A stretch of DNA of 64,000 nucleotides from Stichopus chloronotus (lineage: Eukaryota > Echinodermata > Holothuroidea > Aspidochirotida > Stichopodidae), in contig CM037836.1 of the NCBI GenBank assembly GCA_021234535.1, forward strand, positions 29,948,769 through 30,012,768, in the 5' to 3' direction. Made by a program: the position numbers and the translations under genes. The number at the start of each line of letters is the position of its first letter. Positions within the stretch are counted from its first letter, which is position 1. Under the pieces are notes generated by a model. That model was not told where the DNA came from. It worked only from the letters and a program-made list of their open reading frames with translations, and did not search any database. Below are positions 24,501 through 38,200 of this stretch, piece by piece.

Positions 24501-26025
24501 ATAATATATACTTAAAATTTTGCAGAATTTTAAATTATACCAATACTTCTGCAGGTTGTTACAACAATTTGGTATAAGATACTTAAAAATAGTCTTTAAT
24601 AAAAAGTACCTCATAAGTGTGGCAACTGTGCTTACTACCCACTAAAGGAAAGATGAATTAGTTACTCCTGTATGTGAAGTAAGTATATGCCAAGTATTAT
24701 AATAAGCAATCAGTTTAATTTATCTAACATAGATGGATTAATCGGCAGATGGGATGTGGTCACTCCTTTTACAATAAGTAGTTTGCCCCAAATGCCCCTT
24801 TATGTACTATAAAGTATTTATATTATGTATAATAAGAGTTCATATGAGATACTTAAATAGCCTTGCAGTGTGAAAAGTGTCCTCACTTTTACATTATGGA
24901 TTCATCTCTTTTACTCACTGGTACAAAATTCTCTATGCTCTTACTAACTTTGCCCTTGGAGTTCTGCATTTATTGGCCAAGAGTTACTTCCCTGTTAGTA
25001 AGGTCATCAAGTCAGGACAGCATACAAGTATAATAACATAACCATCCCAGTTTGCTGAAAAATCATGGTGTATATAAAGATTTAAGCAGGAGGCTTTGGC
25101 AAGAAAAAGCGCTGTTTATAATATCATCAAAGTACTAGTGGGATCAAATTTCAACTTCAAAAAGTTGCAGAGAGATTGTAAATTGATACAGATGAAAGTG
25201 ATTGTGCAAGATACTTTGTAGTGATTTTTACCTCAGCTGTATGTTTACATTAAAATGGTGCTTGTGGTCTTAGTCTTAACATGTATTTTTCAGTGTAGCT
25301 TGATTTGTAGCCAGTACTCATTGTAGCGCTGAATATCCTTGTGGTACATCCTTTAGATCAATTCCACTGAGGTTTAATGCAAACTAATAAAACCCTGCCT
25401 CATTCACTTTTTGTATTAAACTTTTGTACCTGCTTGAACTGCTAAGTGGGTTCTTTTGTTTAAAAGAAAAAAGCTTTTCTCAGTGAAAAACAAATCACGA
25501 ACACTGTCTTATTGTCGACATTTCTCCCAACATATTACGCTGGGAAGGCTTCGCAAGTAATTCATGTCTGTTTCCACGCAAACATGAAGATCTTTAAAAA
25601 AACTGGAATATTGTCTATACAGTACTAGTGGCAATGGGATTAAAATAAACCTAGAAGGTGTCAAGTCTTGCCAGAACATCATCAGATTGAACATTTGCAT
25701 ATATTCTATTTTCAATGTAGAAGATAATATTAATGTATCTGTTGAATAAGTAAATGATGGCTGTCAACTCTTGAGTCGTGCCAGCTACATGTTTTCCCAA
25801 CAATAGAGAGTTCCATGCATTTTTGTAGCGCTTTATAAAGTGAAAAGAATATGAAGAAATCTTATGTAAAGCATAGTATAAATATATTTATAAAATATGA
25901 AATGCTGAAAAATATCAAGTGGAATAATATTTATTGTGAAGCTAGCTGCATGTACTTGTTTGTTTTCTTCTCATATTTCCCACTTGAAGATTAACCTGAT
26001 TAACCAGGGTAGAAATCGGCTTTGG
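18586..26025. other. Long AT-rich interval without supported genes
   Basis: Unique AT-rich DNA with many short chance frames. Pyrimidine or C-rich tracts occur at 19055-19100 and 23180-23215 (ten C then (AC)n). A decayed repeat-like stretch at about 24055-24250 has CCCCACTAGGGGGCAC and GCACCCCAACGG. A 64-bp minus segment at about 22322-22393 has acceptor- and donor-like ends and is open, but is too short to call. Confidence 0.45.
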
Positions 26026-26055
26026 ACACTACCTACCTGAACAGGTAGGTAGTGT
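26026..26055. repeat. Perfect hairpin, 14-bp arms, 2-base loop
   Basis: ACACTACCTACCTG, then AA, then its exact reverse complement CAGGTAGGTAGTGT. A similar CCTACCTACCTACTCAC phrase occurs at about 10248. The arms are too short and the loop too small for a standard microRNA precursor. Confidence 0.85.
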
Positions 26056-28599
26056 GACAGGTTGAAGGATTTGTTCTTTTCAATGTACTATTTTGGCATT
26101 AAATATCACTATGAGGTAAACAGACCAGTGTGAGATGTAGCTAGATCTAACCTAGGACAGTTTTATTCAAAGCAGACATAGCAAGATTCATAACCAACTA
26201 TGTATGTTGTGCAGTAAAGTATAAAATAAACACACTATTGATAGATGCGGGCATGGACAGTTGTATATTTTGTGAGACCTATAGCCACAAAAATATGCCA
26301 TCACTATTCGGAGCATTTATGTGTACCTGTGATGCCACAACATTACAAACTGTGTAATAATCATCATGCTGAATTTTGGATCTTTCTGAAGTTGTCATGG
26401 TCCCTGGCAAACCTGCCGCCAGTACCTTTATATTTGATCAAAGGGTCCATTATAAACATCTTTGCAGCTAAGATACAAGATGTCATACATGCATGCAAGT
26501 TCCATAATAGTGTAATTCATCTTTCATTACATTAGATATTACCTCAGATAAGATACTTTAAAGGTAGAAGACTTTACTTTTCATAAATACTGTAGAAACA
26601 TACATGCTTTGAATTCATTTACATCTAGTTTTATTACAATTTGACATTTATAACAGCTTTTGACAGATGATATGCCCAAAGGGGATGTTTGAAATTTGGT
26701 CTATAAATTAGTTACATCTGGCTGATAATGTTTGACTCTTTGAAGTTAGCCATGTAATGGGCTTATTACAGTCCTTTTAGCCTGATTTTCATTTCTCTTT
26801 AAAATTCAGAGAGCTGTGTCATGCATTGTCCTTGACATACTTCTGAATCCGTGGATTGTGATCTAGAAATGAATGATTTGCTCATCATTGAATTGAACTG
26901 GAATATTCCTCCCAGGAAACTAAAAGCTTCCCAAAAGAATGTGGAGTTTCATGAATTCCACAGAGCCATACATCAGACCATAAAATTATTCAGATCTTGT
27001 CGCCGTGCATAACTCGATCACATCCATAGAAAATGAAAGGCATTGGTTTTCATCTTTTGTGTTTAATTTAAAGCTTGTCAGGAGGAGATCTGACAATCCA
27101 TTACGTGGGCATTACAATGAATCTGAAGTAATAAAAGTTTGAGGTGTGTTTCATTGGCTGCATGGTGTGTCGAGGCCAGTGCCTGATAGAGCCATGCTTG
27201 TTGCTATGACACTTTGGTAAGATGAAAAACCGGCTTCCACCAATGAAACTAATGTAAAATGTTTTTCACCAATTTTGTCAGTGTTTGATCAAAAAGGCAG
27301 TGACCACCGATTGTAGTAACACACAGATTTCAGGTACATTTGAAGGCCAGTTCAGAGAAGAAGAAGTAAAAACAGGAAATTAAAAGTATATATAGGATCA
27401 AGTGCCCCTTGAGATGTTGAATTGAATACCAAATGTCATCCAGGGGTGGAAAACTTCATTTCGTTACAGCCGTCATCCATCGATTAAACCAAGGCCAAGT
27501 GTTGTGATGAGTAAAGGTTTGAACTTAACAGAGATATCGTGAGATGTATGCATAATATTTCATATTTCATGGCAAGATTTGTTAAAAAAACAGAATTAAA
27601 AGTGCATGCTTGACAGCATTTACGTTTCGCATGGTAATTATATCTGGCATTAATATATACTAACACAATGTAATAAAAATTTGCTGATTAAGAGTGGAAA
27701 GATTATAATCTTGTGACCATTTTTTTTGTTGTCAAATGCACAGATTTTCTAGATTTGTTTAAGTGATTGTGTGTATGTAGGCAGAAAGGAAAAACATTTT
27801 GAAGTTCAAGTCCAAAATTTCTAAATGCACCATTCAGACAATTTTGGAAAATAAATCGGTTTCAGGTTGTGAATTCTGCCATTTATGATTTCAAATTTGT
27901 TCTAGCATAACAAGAAAAAATGTCAAATACGATGTAGTGGTTGACGGTTTTCATTCAACTCACGCATCTGTGCGCTTCTTTGAACAAGCCAATTGGAAGT
28001 CCACTGATAATGAATATTCATTGAGTGCAAGCGATTGATTTCTGACACTGTTATGAGATGATCAGTTTGTATGTTATTTGTAAATACAATACTTTGTTTC
28101 ACTAAATACTACAATTGCTGATAATGATGAAGGAGCGATGACTTGGGTCGTTTTTTTTTATATACCAGTGAGACCTGTACAGTTTCATATTCCTCTTGTA
28201 CCCATCTATTGTAAGAATCATCAAATACTTATGTTTTCCACTGTCGGCTGTTTCTATATTTCTGTTGCTTCTCAGAGTGGTTACTGTCATCATTCTGTTC
28301 ATGAACAAGCTCGCGAGTGCGTAAGATAAAAATAATCCTGTCCTTCTGATTCTCCATACGTACATGGAAGCATTTGATGCATGTTCCCAGGGAACGCTCT
28401 AGTGTTTAAACTTTGTGCAACAGTTTTGAGGATTTTTGAAGTCTTTGAAAAATTATGTGTGAAATTACAAGGATCATGCATTCAAACAATTGCTATACAT
28501 TTTTGGTTTCAATCATAATCATAACCTATGCAATCACATTGGCTGGAGTGTGTGTGTGAGCATATGTTTGTGACACTTCATTGTAAACATGATATTTCA
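26056..28599. other. AT-rich non-coding interval
   Basis: Nothing supported beyond chance-length frames. Confidence 0.5.
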
Positions 28600-29720
28600 A
28601 GAAGGGAAGTTTGGCCTGAATCCATATTTGATAGGTTGGTGAAACACATTATGTAAAAGAAGCCTTTTTTGTTTGGAGGAGATCATAGGTCATTTGAGGA
28701 CAGCAAGGGTGAAATTGATAAAACATTGTAAAACAATATCTCAAGAATGAAAGCTTTGACTGATGTATGGACCGTGTTAAGAACAAGAGCCCTATTGTTT
28801 TTGGTAGGAATCAAAGGTCATGTGAGGACAGCAGAGGTCACAATGTGAAAAACTTGTAAACACAATATCTTAGAAAAGGAAATTTGACTGATGACATACA
28901 TGGTATTTATGTACCATGTTGAGTGCCAGCTTGTATTTTGTGGAGGTCAAAGGGCATTTAAGGTCAACAGAGATCAAACTGTGAATGCCCTGAAAATACA
29001 GTATCTCAAAAATGCAAGCTTTGACTCTTCTTACATATGCTAAGTTGATGAACCGTAACATTTTTCTTATAGGTCATTTGAGGTCAGGAGAGATCAAACT
29101 GTATTCACAATATCTAACGAATTAAAACTGATCACATGTGTACAGTATATGTGATTCGTTGTTGGACCACGTCAATGTCAGAATGTAAGAAAGCTTTTTG
29201 ACTTTGGTGTTTTATCCAGATTTAATGTCATTTGCAGCATTATTCAGCTAATTCTATTAACTGAACTCAAACTCCCTTTTCTGTAGAACTGAAGCCAGTC
29301 AAGCAAGGGGTGTGTGCCAGTGATATCTTCTTTTCTCTGAAGTGTGATTTTCACCACAGTGGCTGTACTGTACAGTAATTGTGTTTGTGGAACTGATCAG
29401 ATGTTTGTGCTGAAGCAAGTCAAGCATAAATTGCAATAACAAGATAATCAGGTGGGTGCCAATTTGTGTTGAAATTCTAATGGTCATCACTTACTCAAAA
29501 TGTGAAAAAAATTGTAAGCACACAATCTCATTAATGCATGCTTTGACTGTTCTCGTATTTAGCATTCATATCAATCATATTGAAGTCAAAATCCCTTTTG
29601 TCTGTGGTGATAGTTGATTTTTAAATGAAGTCAGCATAACTCACACCCTGAAAACCTCATAAACATAGATGCAAAAAGTGTAATCAAGAACTGGTCTCAG
29701 ACATAAAACAATCATGAACC
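28600..29720 (-). repeat. Degenerate, reversed copies of the ~140-bp DR1 repeat family
   Basis: Successive units of about 125-135 bp read AGGTCATTTGAGG..CAGC.AGGGTGAAA, then AAAACAATATCTCAAGAATG, then GCTTTGACTG. This is the reverse complement of the 0.6-1.7 kb array. AGGTCATTTGAGG-type motifs recur near 28688, 28816, 28950 and 29071, and the CAATATCT phrase near 28735, 28864 and 28996. The units decay further to about 29720 (CACAATCTCATTAATGCATG). The DR1 core is mostly mutated; the best is AGGTCAAAGGGCA at 28944-28956. Confidence 0.75.
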
Positions 29721-31564
29721 ACATTGAGTTGAATATTTTGTATCTGTTGTGTCAGGTGGTAGGTGTGCTATTTATCATAGCTCAATTCCTTTTGCTTGTG
29801 TAAGTTATGGAAGGCTGCATCATCGCAACCACATAGCGTTCTTGAATTCTCGTTTCATTTGTGTAGAAATTTGGCCTAGTTGTGTTGCAAATTGTGATGC
29901 AGTACTGGATGAATTCTTCCCTGTGTATTATGGTTGTTGTCAGTATGTGTTTGAGTAACATTTTAACCTCTAGAAACAAGGCTGGAACTTACTTAATAAC
30001 AACTAATGATAACATAGTATCGTCTCTTAAAGGTAATCATGACATACATGAATACAAATATTTCATTGTTACTAAGTGTCAGTGTCACCAACATAATGAT
30101 ATCATAACATAATGATGATTATGTTAAAATTCCATTTAATAGTCCATCCAGTAGTTCCAAAACTGCAATCTGCAGGGAGCCATGTAAACAGAATTAAGCT
30201 ATGTCAACAAAACAGAATGTCAATTGCATAAGTAATGATTACCACTTCCTTTGTTGTGTGTTTCAAGCACTAACTAGTTTATAATCAATGAGAATACTTG
30301 TGCAACCTTGACAATAGAATCCATGCTGTTGAATTTGATCAGCCAAGGACAAGAGGAAAGCAATCCAGTCATTACCTTTGATTCGGGACTCCATGCCCCT
30401 GCTCCTCCCCTCTGTTACCACTCTCTACCCTATCCCTACTCCCCATTTGACCACACTTCCCACCCTGTCCCATTCTTTACATTGCCTCCCCCAGTCCCCT
30501 TCACTTCCCACCCTGTGTACCCAATAGACCTTTCTTACAAAGATTACTTACACAACAGTGCATATTTTACGTATTCAGTAGTTCTCAAATAACATTTTGC
30601 CTTCGTGATCAATAGTCCCTTACTTTGGGGTAAAAAAATGTATTTTGATTTTATCTGCTTGATTCTCCCATGTCATTGACAACATGTAAATTATTCAATT
30701 TTAATGAACACACTTCAACTCTGCTCACCCTGTCCCACACCCATTTCACATGTAGGCTATTACTGACTCTTGTCAACAGTCAACTTGAATTTTGCATTCT
30801 TTCATAATAATGTGACCAAGCTTAGAAGGTCATTCAAATAGAAACTTGGTCACTTTTCCCTTTTATATAACATTGGATTTTATAATTATTTCATCAAAGT
30901 CAGAGAAGAATGTACAAGAACAGATTTAAATTTGAAATGATGGTTACTGAACCTGTAAATTAGTTAAAATCCTTGAAAAGATTGCTGAGTACCATTGTTC
31001 TGTTTGTAGAAAGTAATTTAGGCAAATCATTGAATTTGTACTTTTTTGTGTGATTGTCATCATACAAATAAATTACAAGGAAATGATTTAAATTTGGTAC
31101 TGTCAACCCCTACAGAAAATGAAAAGAAAAATAATTGTATTCTCCATGTATGTGCATGAACTCAGTGTGTAAAAGCTATATCTTAATGCAAGCACAGGTA
31201 GAAACAGTGCTTTGTGCACTTGCTTATTCATCACACTTTGATAATCATTTACGGTTTTGTAGCTTTTTCCTAGTAAGTTATTTGACAACCATTAAAGAGG
31301 TGGCTCATCAACATTTAATGCCATCCTAAAATTATTGTAACTGTTCAAGTGTTAGTCTATCTTAGAATGGCCAGGTATTGGAGAGTCTGAAATTTGCTTT
31401 ATTCAGTTGCTTTCAATTGTATTGGAAGTGCAAATCACGTTCAAATTTTGCTTTTTATTCAGTTACTTCCGTTGTACTGGATGTGTAAATCTCCAAACTT
31501 CCTTAAAACAGGCCTTGCGTTGATGTTTATTTACATATGAGAATGCGCCCTTTAGTTCCACTGC
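29721..31564. other. Non-coding interval with pyrimidine-rich tract
   Basis: A strongly pyrimidine-rich stretch at about 30385-30530 repeats TTCCCACCCTGT twice, with a third related CACCCTGTCCCAC at about 30728. The 94-codon frame across it is proline-rich only because of this composition. Confidence 0.5.
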
Positions 31565-31597
31565 CGTGAGTTGGAAGCCACTGGCTTCCAACTCACG
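31565..31597. repeat. Perfect hairpin, 16-bp arms, 1-base loop
   Basis: CGTGAGTTGGAAGCCA, one C, then TGGCTTCCAACTCACG. It lies at a local GC rise. The perfect match implies a recent origin (template switching) or the fused ends of a small element. Confidence 0.9.
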
Positions 31598-32397
31598 TTT
31601 GAAGGAAAAATTCTTTCCCTAGTCGGTGACTTATTATGTAACCACTACCTCCGCGATGCTGACGGAATTTTTCAGCCACACACTAAAACGTGGCACTATT
31701 TTTGCATGTTATAGGATAAAGGATACCAAGAAAGTGTTTGATGGCTCATTTACACCCTATTAGGTGGTTGAATTTTTCAATTTGGTGCAGAATTTGTCAA
31801 AATACTTACTTCCACATGCCTAATCCTTTCAAAAATCGTTTAAGGTTTGCTGTTCCCTAAGTGAGTGTCCTCCTTACAAAATATCTCCTACCACACGTTT
31901 GTTTTGGCGCGAAGCGTTGCTGCAGCAGTTAAGTTGTACACAGTGTAGTGCCTGTGCAGTGCAAGTAGGACTAGACTGTATGCTGTGTGACGTTGTTGGG
32001 GTACAGAAGTTTGTACGCCACGTGGGTAACACAAACTTAAGGTGTGATCGATGTTCCTTTGGGTGTTGATTTATAGTGTGATGTTAAGGTTGAAATTATG
32101 AAGTTAAATCCATAAAATATAAGTAAAACTAAAAAGGTATAAAAATATAACATCAGTATGTTGAAAAGCCTGACATTGAAATCTCATGTTTAATGTGGTA
32201 CAAGAACATATATTTATTTGGAAATTCACGGTAATGGTACAGTCCGAATGAAGCTAATGATATTGACACTACTGCAGATGGGGAGGAAGTTTGTTTGCGA
32301 GAAGAACACATTTTAAAACAAAAGAAGACCGTGATATTTTGTTAAATTGCTTCTTACCCAACCAAATTTTTCATTTGAAAGTGCAATTCAATGGTAA
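31598..32397. other. Non-coding interval with a CpG-bearing patch
   Basis: Between about 31900 and 32030 there is a modest CpG-rich stretch (GGCGCGAAGCG, GACGTTG, TACGCCACGTGGG), which could be a promoter or untranslated exon. No coding frame is attached to it. Confidence 0.35.
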
Positions 32398-32709
32398 ATT
32401 GCCGTTAGATTTCATATCTGGACATATTTTACTGTAAATTTCACTTTTGTGTGTTATCTTGTAAAGAGAAGGCCAGTCAGCCAAGTGGAGAGCGGTATTG
32501 AATTTCTTTGTGACGATGAGGTTGCCTTGATATGTGCCTGGGGCAACGAAAACCGGAATGGTAGTTCGATTAAAGGGCGCTTTTTCACATGAAATGACAT
32601 GAGTTTTTGAATTAATCTCATTTATTTCCCCCTTGTGGTAATAATCATTACACTTTCTAACAGTTGTCTGATAATTACATTCATGAATATACAGATAAAG
32701 TATTTTCAT
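32371..32709 (-). pseudogene. Coding-like patch open on both strands
   Basis: The minus strand has a 112-codon ATG frame (32709 to 32371), including THVISCEKAPFNRTTIPVFV and LIVTKKFNTALHLADW. The plus strand is also open for 64 codons from 32398 to a TGA at 32590-32592, including VESGIEFLCDDEVALICAWG. The GC-richer core is 32465-32590. I cannot identify either product; at most one can be real. The absence of clear splice borders keeps confidence low. Confidence 0.2.
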
Positions 32710-33270
32710 GAATTAACCATATACATTAATATTAATACCATGACTTGTAAATACTCCATCAGTCAATATTGGTGATATGTAAGTGACAACTGAGGGTAAT
32801 TTCATCTTTGTTTACCTCAATGTCTAGAAAGAATCATTAGATGAAGACAAAGACATATCTATAGTTACTAAAACTGAGTCATTGTTTTCCAGGAATTTTA
32901 CCTTTTTTAAATTGTTGACCTTGATTTGTACTGATTACATTTATTTGTTTATCCTTTTTGTGCCTAGCTTTATATGAACAAAATAATCAGTATAGTAATT
33001 GTGATAGGACAAAAACTATGCAAGAGCAATGCACTGTCCGGTGTACATTCCATATTTAAGTATACAATATCTCTTCAATATCTCCTGTGGTATGCTGTAT
33101 TACATTTGTGGTTGGGTAGTCTTTCATAATTAGCTTTGAATACATTGGTAACAACTCACCAGATTGTCTTGAGTTGTAATTCACTATGGTGGATGTTTAC
33201 ACTAATGTGATCATGTGGATGTCAATAATGCAAAGATTTCCTTACAACGATCCACTCATTAAACTTTAGA

Positions 33271-33303
33271 AAGATTTATGCCTCTAAGAAGATTTATGCC
33301 TCT
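33271..33303. repeat. 18-bp-period tandem duplication
   Basis: AAGATTTATGCCTCT occurs twice, separated by AAG. Confidence 0.85.
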
Positions 33304-33768
33304 CAAATTCAATTAGGGTTGCTTCAGTGCATTTAATTGGTATAAATTTAATCATTTTTCTAGTATACTTGATACTAAACAGAAGGCCACTACAGAACAG
33401 ACTATTATCACGTATGTATACGTTATTTACAATCTACTGATGTTTCAGTGGATTTATAGTTATAGCAAGCTACTGGGAACTTGGTTCCCGAGTGAGTAAT
33501 CAACCTACCATAATCATGAAATGACCCCAGTTAAAAAGACATAATACATATATGCACGGCTTCCTTCGCACTTTCAGTATCTTCCATAGTTCTAAACACA
33601 TTGGAAGAACAATGTGTAGTTGAGAGTATAGCAGGGTAGATGAGTGTATTGAGATTTACCAGGCTCAAACATTAATCATATACTATTGAGAAAAAAAGAA
33701 ATTCACAGCGCATACTCCCTCACCTCATATAACCTACAGTATGCATTACCATATTGCATCTGGCAATT

Positions 33769-33786
33769 TGTGTGTGTGTGTGTGTA
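33769..33786. repeat. (TG)n microsatellite
   Basis: About nine TG units. Confidence 0.9.
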
Positions 33787-35236
33787 TCTGGCCACTGCCC
33801 TTCCGTAATTGCCAGCCTTTTGGTCTGCCAGCGAAGTTTCATGCTGCCTTTGCATCTGCTTTTATCTACATCACATCAGTAGGTTTGGGGGCACAATGGT
33901 AAAACATGGTGAAACTTGAAGGTTTATCTTCTGTTGAAAGGAAACAACACACTATCTCTACAACTTACTCAGCTTTATGGTCTACCATGTCTACTAACCA
34001 TCTAGGCTTTCCTTCCATTCAGCCAGTATCAGCTTGCACAATATCATATCCTTCAAACACTGAAATAGACTGGAAGAAACTATATTATATAAACTAATTT
34101 TGTTAAAAAAAGGACATGACAGTATCACTGTTGCATGAAGAGCTGGAACACAATATGTACAACTATTGAAAGGATTACATTCATTAAATGAAACTATAGT
34201 ATTCACATATAATGAAAGAAGAACAACTGAACGAAATATGACAGACTTACCCTGAAAAAGGTTAAATGATTGGATTCACATACAAATAAATGACTGCAGT
34301 ACTTGAGGAGTCAATTGCTTCAAAAAGATCCAAACTATGGAAGTGAAGCTGTCATCAATAAGCTGTAATCTCGCCTCCTGGGAACACTTCCAATTATAGA
34401 AAGGAGTTAACAAGCCGTTAACAAGGTTATTAAAACTTGCATTTGAAGAGAGGGAAAGGACAAGGACTACTTTTTTTTTTTGCTCTGCAGTGACACAATA
34501 AATATGAATCATTTGATACATGATTTGCATTATCTAGATGTGTTTACTGTCATTTCTAGCTATTGATTGTGTATTCATCCACTGCTGATAATTATTAACC
34601 TTCAACATACTTTCTTCTGCCAATGTGCCCCATTGAGTTCAAGCAATAAAGCACTGTATTTCATTAATATATCAAAAGCATACAGAGTCTCACTGTCATT
34701 TAAATTCAAGTAAATTTTTACTGCTGTAATATTTACCATTGTTTGGCATTCCTGTCAATCACACTTGGGGACACTTCCCTCCCATCATACCCTCAGCAGG
34801 TATCATCTTAATAAATATCTTAGAGTCACCTGCTTCTAAGGCAACAAACTGAATGTATCTGATGTCAGTAATATGAGGATATTTTAATATCCTTGGAGGC
34901 TGTAACAGTGTAAGAATTCTAAAGTGAATTCAGTAAACTGATCGAAGTAGAAAATTCATTTGAATGTGCCTGTCATTTCTAGAAATGCTCTGGAAGCTTT
35001 GAGCAATGGTAATGAATTTAAGATCAAAAGGCTTCCAATATCAGATCAGTCATTTTAAACATTCAAGAAGCCTTTTATACAAAATGTCAATAAGTGGTGC
35101 ATGGGTGAATCCAAAATTTTAAAAAAGTATTTGCTGTCGATCAACTCAGTCCTGTTGGAATGGGATGGTAATGAAAGAGCAGGGATGTTTTTGTTTTCAT
35201 TGACAAAACTTGATTAACTATGGATGCTCAGATGCA

Positions 35237-35254
35237 GAGTAGTAGTAGTAGTAA
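35237..35254. repeat. (AGT)n microsatellite
   Basis: Five to six AGT trinucleotides ending in AATAAAG. Confidence 0.85.
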
Positions 35255-38200
35255 TAAAGGTGATAAAAAGATTTGTCTATGTGAAGCTTTTCGTAGTTAA
35301 GGTTTTATGAATTTGTACCAGATACGAGATTACATCTATACAAAAAGAAGATGGAGTGATCAGGGTAAAGAGTAGAATGACTGGATTCTCTTTTGTATTA
35401 GTCTTTGAACATATTCACTGTAAAAGCTCTCAGGTCAGACTAATAGCCAAGATACAGCACATTCCCATATGTTGGGTTATGCATCTTGAACACCTTGGAG
35501 CAAGTCATTGTCAAAATACAGCATTTTAACGAGTTTACAGATATATTTCACACTGCATTTTGAAAAGTAATCAAAATAAACTGTAAGAGGTAACAAATTA
35601 TAATGACATGTACAATATTTGAATAGTCAATGATGCACAGCTGTATACCCATTTTTTAAGCTCTTGAAAACTGCAGACTGAATTCCTATTAGAAACATTG
35701 AAAAGGTAGCAGGCAACCTTTACATGTTTGATTTTTGCCTTCTGTAAGTACCAGGTTACACTTCCATAAATTTGTTAAAACTTGCAGCTACTTCCCATGT
35801 ATACAGTACTGTTCTATGGACCTCTCCTAACAACGTAACCTTTACTGTTCAGTACATTATGGTCTCGAGGTTGCAAACATAGAAGTACTTTCTCAATATC
35901 CCATGTTTCCAAAATGTTTTTGTTTCTATCAAATTGAGATTGTCATGATCGTAACATTTTGTTTCTTTCGAGTGTAATTTAGCTCTCATTTTGATTTATT
36001 GAATGATATGAAAGTGTAGTACTTTTTATCCTGTGGCTCACATAACAAAAATACATGTTAAGCCTTTTCAGGATTTCTTATACAATCATATTGTGTTTTG
36101 ATGGAAAACAGCCATGCAAAATAACAAGTTGATTCAAATTTCAAGCCAATATACTCTGAGAGCAATACCTGGCAGGTTTGATCAGTTTGTCATTTACAAG
36201 CAAAGGCATTTGGTCCCCTAAATATACTAGAAAATGTACTATCTAGAATGCTTGACTACTATCAAAGCATTAGGATAATGTCTTCCTCCCTGGAAGTGAC
36301 ATTTGATTACCATACTTTCATATCAGAAACCTTCTTCTGGAGACAGTCGTAAAAATCATATCATAACATTGTACATCATTAACGTAAACATTGAAATACT
36401 GTCTGCTGTGCTGAAACAAATGAGGCTTTAAAGGAACTCATTTCAGAGCTTATCCTATACTTTAAAGAGGCTTAGTTGTGTGCCAGCTTGGCTGTTGCTG
36501 ATGCAAAGCATACAGATATTTTGGTTTGGAAAAATGAAGTTACGAATCAGAAGTTAGGTAGTTACTTTCTGATGACATTGTTTAATTGTTGTCTTGCACA
36601 ATGCATTATAAATGCCCAATAGAGTTACATGTATGTGTTAAGTACATATTGTATTCTGTATCAGCTATGAAAGCTGACTAAATTATCAGATCAGTGGAGT
36701 AAATGGCTGATTGAATTCAAATAGATTGGTTAAATGAATATATATGTTTTCAGTGTCCACAGTTCCAACTTTATTATGTCTAGTTGTTGTCTTGTTTGTT
36801 TTAGAGTTTGCAAAATATTTTAAGTTGTTTTGGACTTTGAACATAGCAGACGTGGCATCAATTAGTCCATTAGTCCATGTGTAATGAAACCACAATTATA
36901 GAGAAGAGAACTACTTCTAACCTAACTGTTTGAGAAACATACCTGAGAAGTATGACATTCAATTTTATTTATATGATCCATCCTCTGAAACCACTGTTAG
37001 TCATGAAAATAGAGCGCCATGTTGTTCTGAAAATTTACTGATTGCCGCATGTTTTTCCTATTTACCCACTATTTGTGTTTGTCAATGGGGAATAAATCAT
37101 GTGCTTTCGAATGCTTAGATGCTGACTGAATTTTGACAGCTATGTTGCACATCTGTAATACTGCTGATGTTGAGTTTATAAAATTAATGAAGGTTACCTG
37201 GTGTCTCAGCTTTGAGCAAATAAATCCTTCCACTTCGATCGCAAAGTCGAGTCTGTAATTTGCAAAGAGAAACTAAATGTGGTGGACCAGAAAAGCTGGA
37301 AAATGCAAGCTAGGTGTAGCTGACAAAATCCTCATCATGTTGCTAAGTAGCAAAGAGCATTAGATGCATTGAGGTGTTATCTCAGAGATTAAATTGTTAG
37401 CCGTGCTATTTGCATTTTCCATTATTTAGTGAAGTTATAAAATGTAGTAATGAACATGCCCCAAATTTGACCAATGTGATTTTCACACTGATATCAAATG
37501 TTTGATATACATAAAAATCTGAAAGGATCTGTAAAATTATTTTGTAAATCTTGTCAAAATGGTACTGTACAACATAAATTAATAGTCAACAAATTAAAAA
37601 TGGATTTAAAATGTTTTACTGGAGTATGTAGAATGTTGAAAACTCAATTTTATGGTAATGCTATGTTTGTTACTGAAAGTAAGTAAACAAGACTGTTTGA
37701 TTAATAGGTGTTTTAAACAATACACATAAGGTATAATTACCCAATAATAACATTTTTTGTGTATACCCCTTACTGCTTTTGATTTATCCATTTCATGTCA
37801 TTTTTTTAAATCCAATATATATATTAAAATATTTGTAAAGGGGAGTAAAACAATGTAAATACAATGAAAACAATACAAAAATGTTAAGATATAACAAATT
37901 TTACAACGGAATGTTCAGAAAAAGGAAAATAAAAAAAAGGAAAAAGGAAAACCTACACAGTAAGTCATCTGAAATTTATGATGGAATAAAAATTGCAGCC
38001 TTATAGTACAATTTAGAATTTTTTAATTCTGTTATTGATTTGTTAACATTCCAAAAGGCAAGAGAGTTTTGAATCCGTCCACCAGGAAGGACCATGTGGT
38101 TTTACATGTTTTCCTTTGATTCAATAGTGCTCTAGACTGCAGACTAGTTACACTTTAGGTAACTTAAGAGAATTATTCTACAAATCCCATTTGCAGTCAG

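Noticed and set aside
26026..26055. Hairpin as a let-7-like microRNA because of the AGGTAGGTAGT word
   Set aside because: The arms are 14 bp with a 2-base loop, unlike a precursor, and the sequence is not the let-7 seed.
28600..29720. CRISPR-like regular repeats
   Set aside because: The units are about 130 bp, diverged and belong to a dispersed tandem family in animal DNA; there are no short direct repeats with unique spacers.
30308..30592. 94-codon proline-rich frame
   Set aside because: Pyrimidine-rich low-complexity DNA gives P, S, L and F codons without implying a gene.
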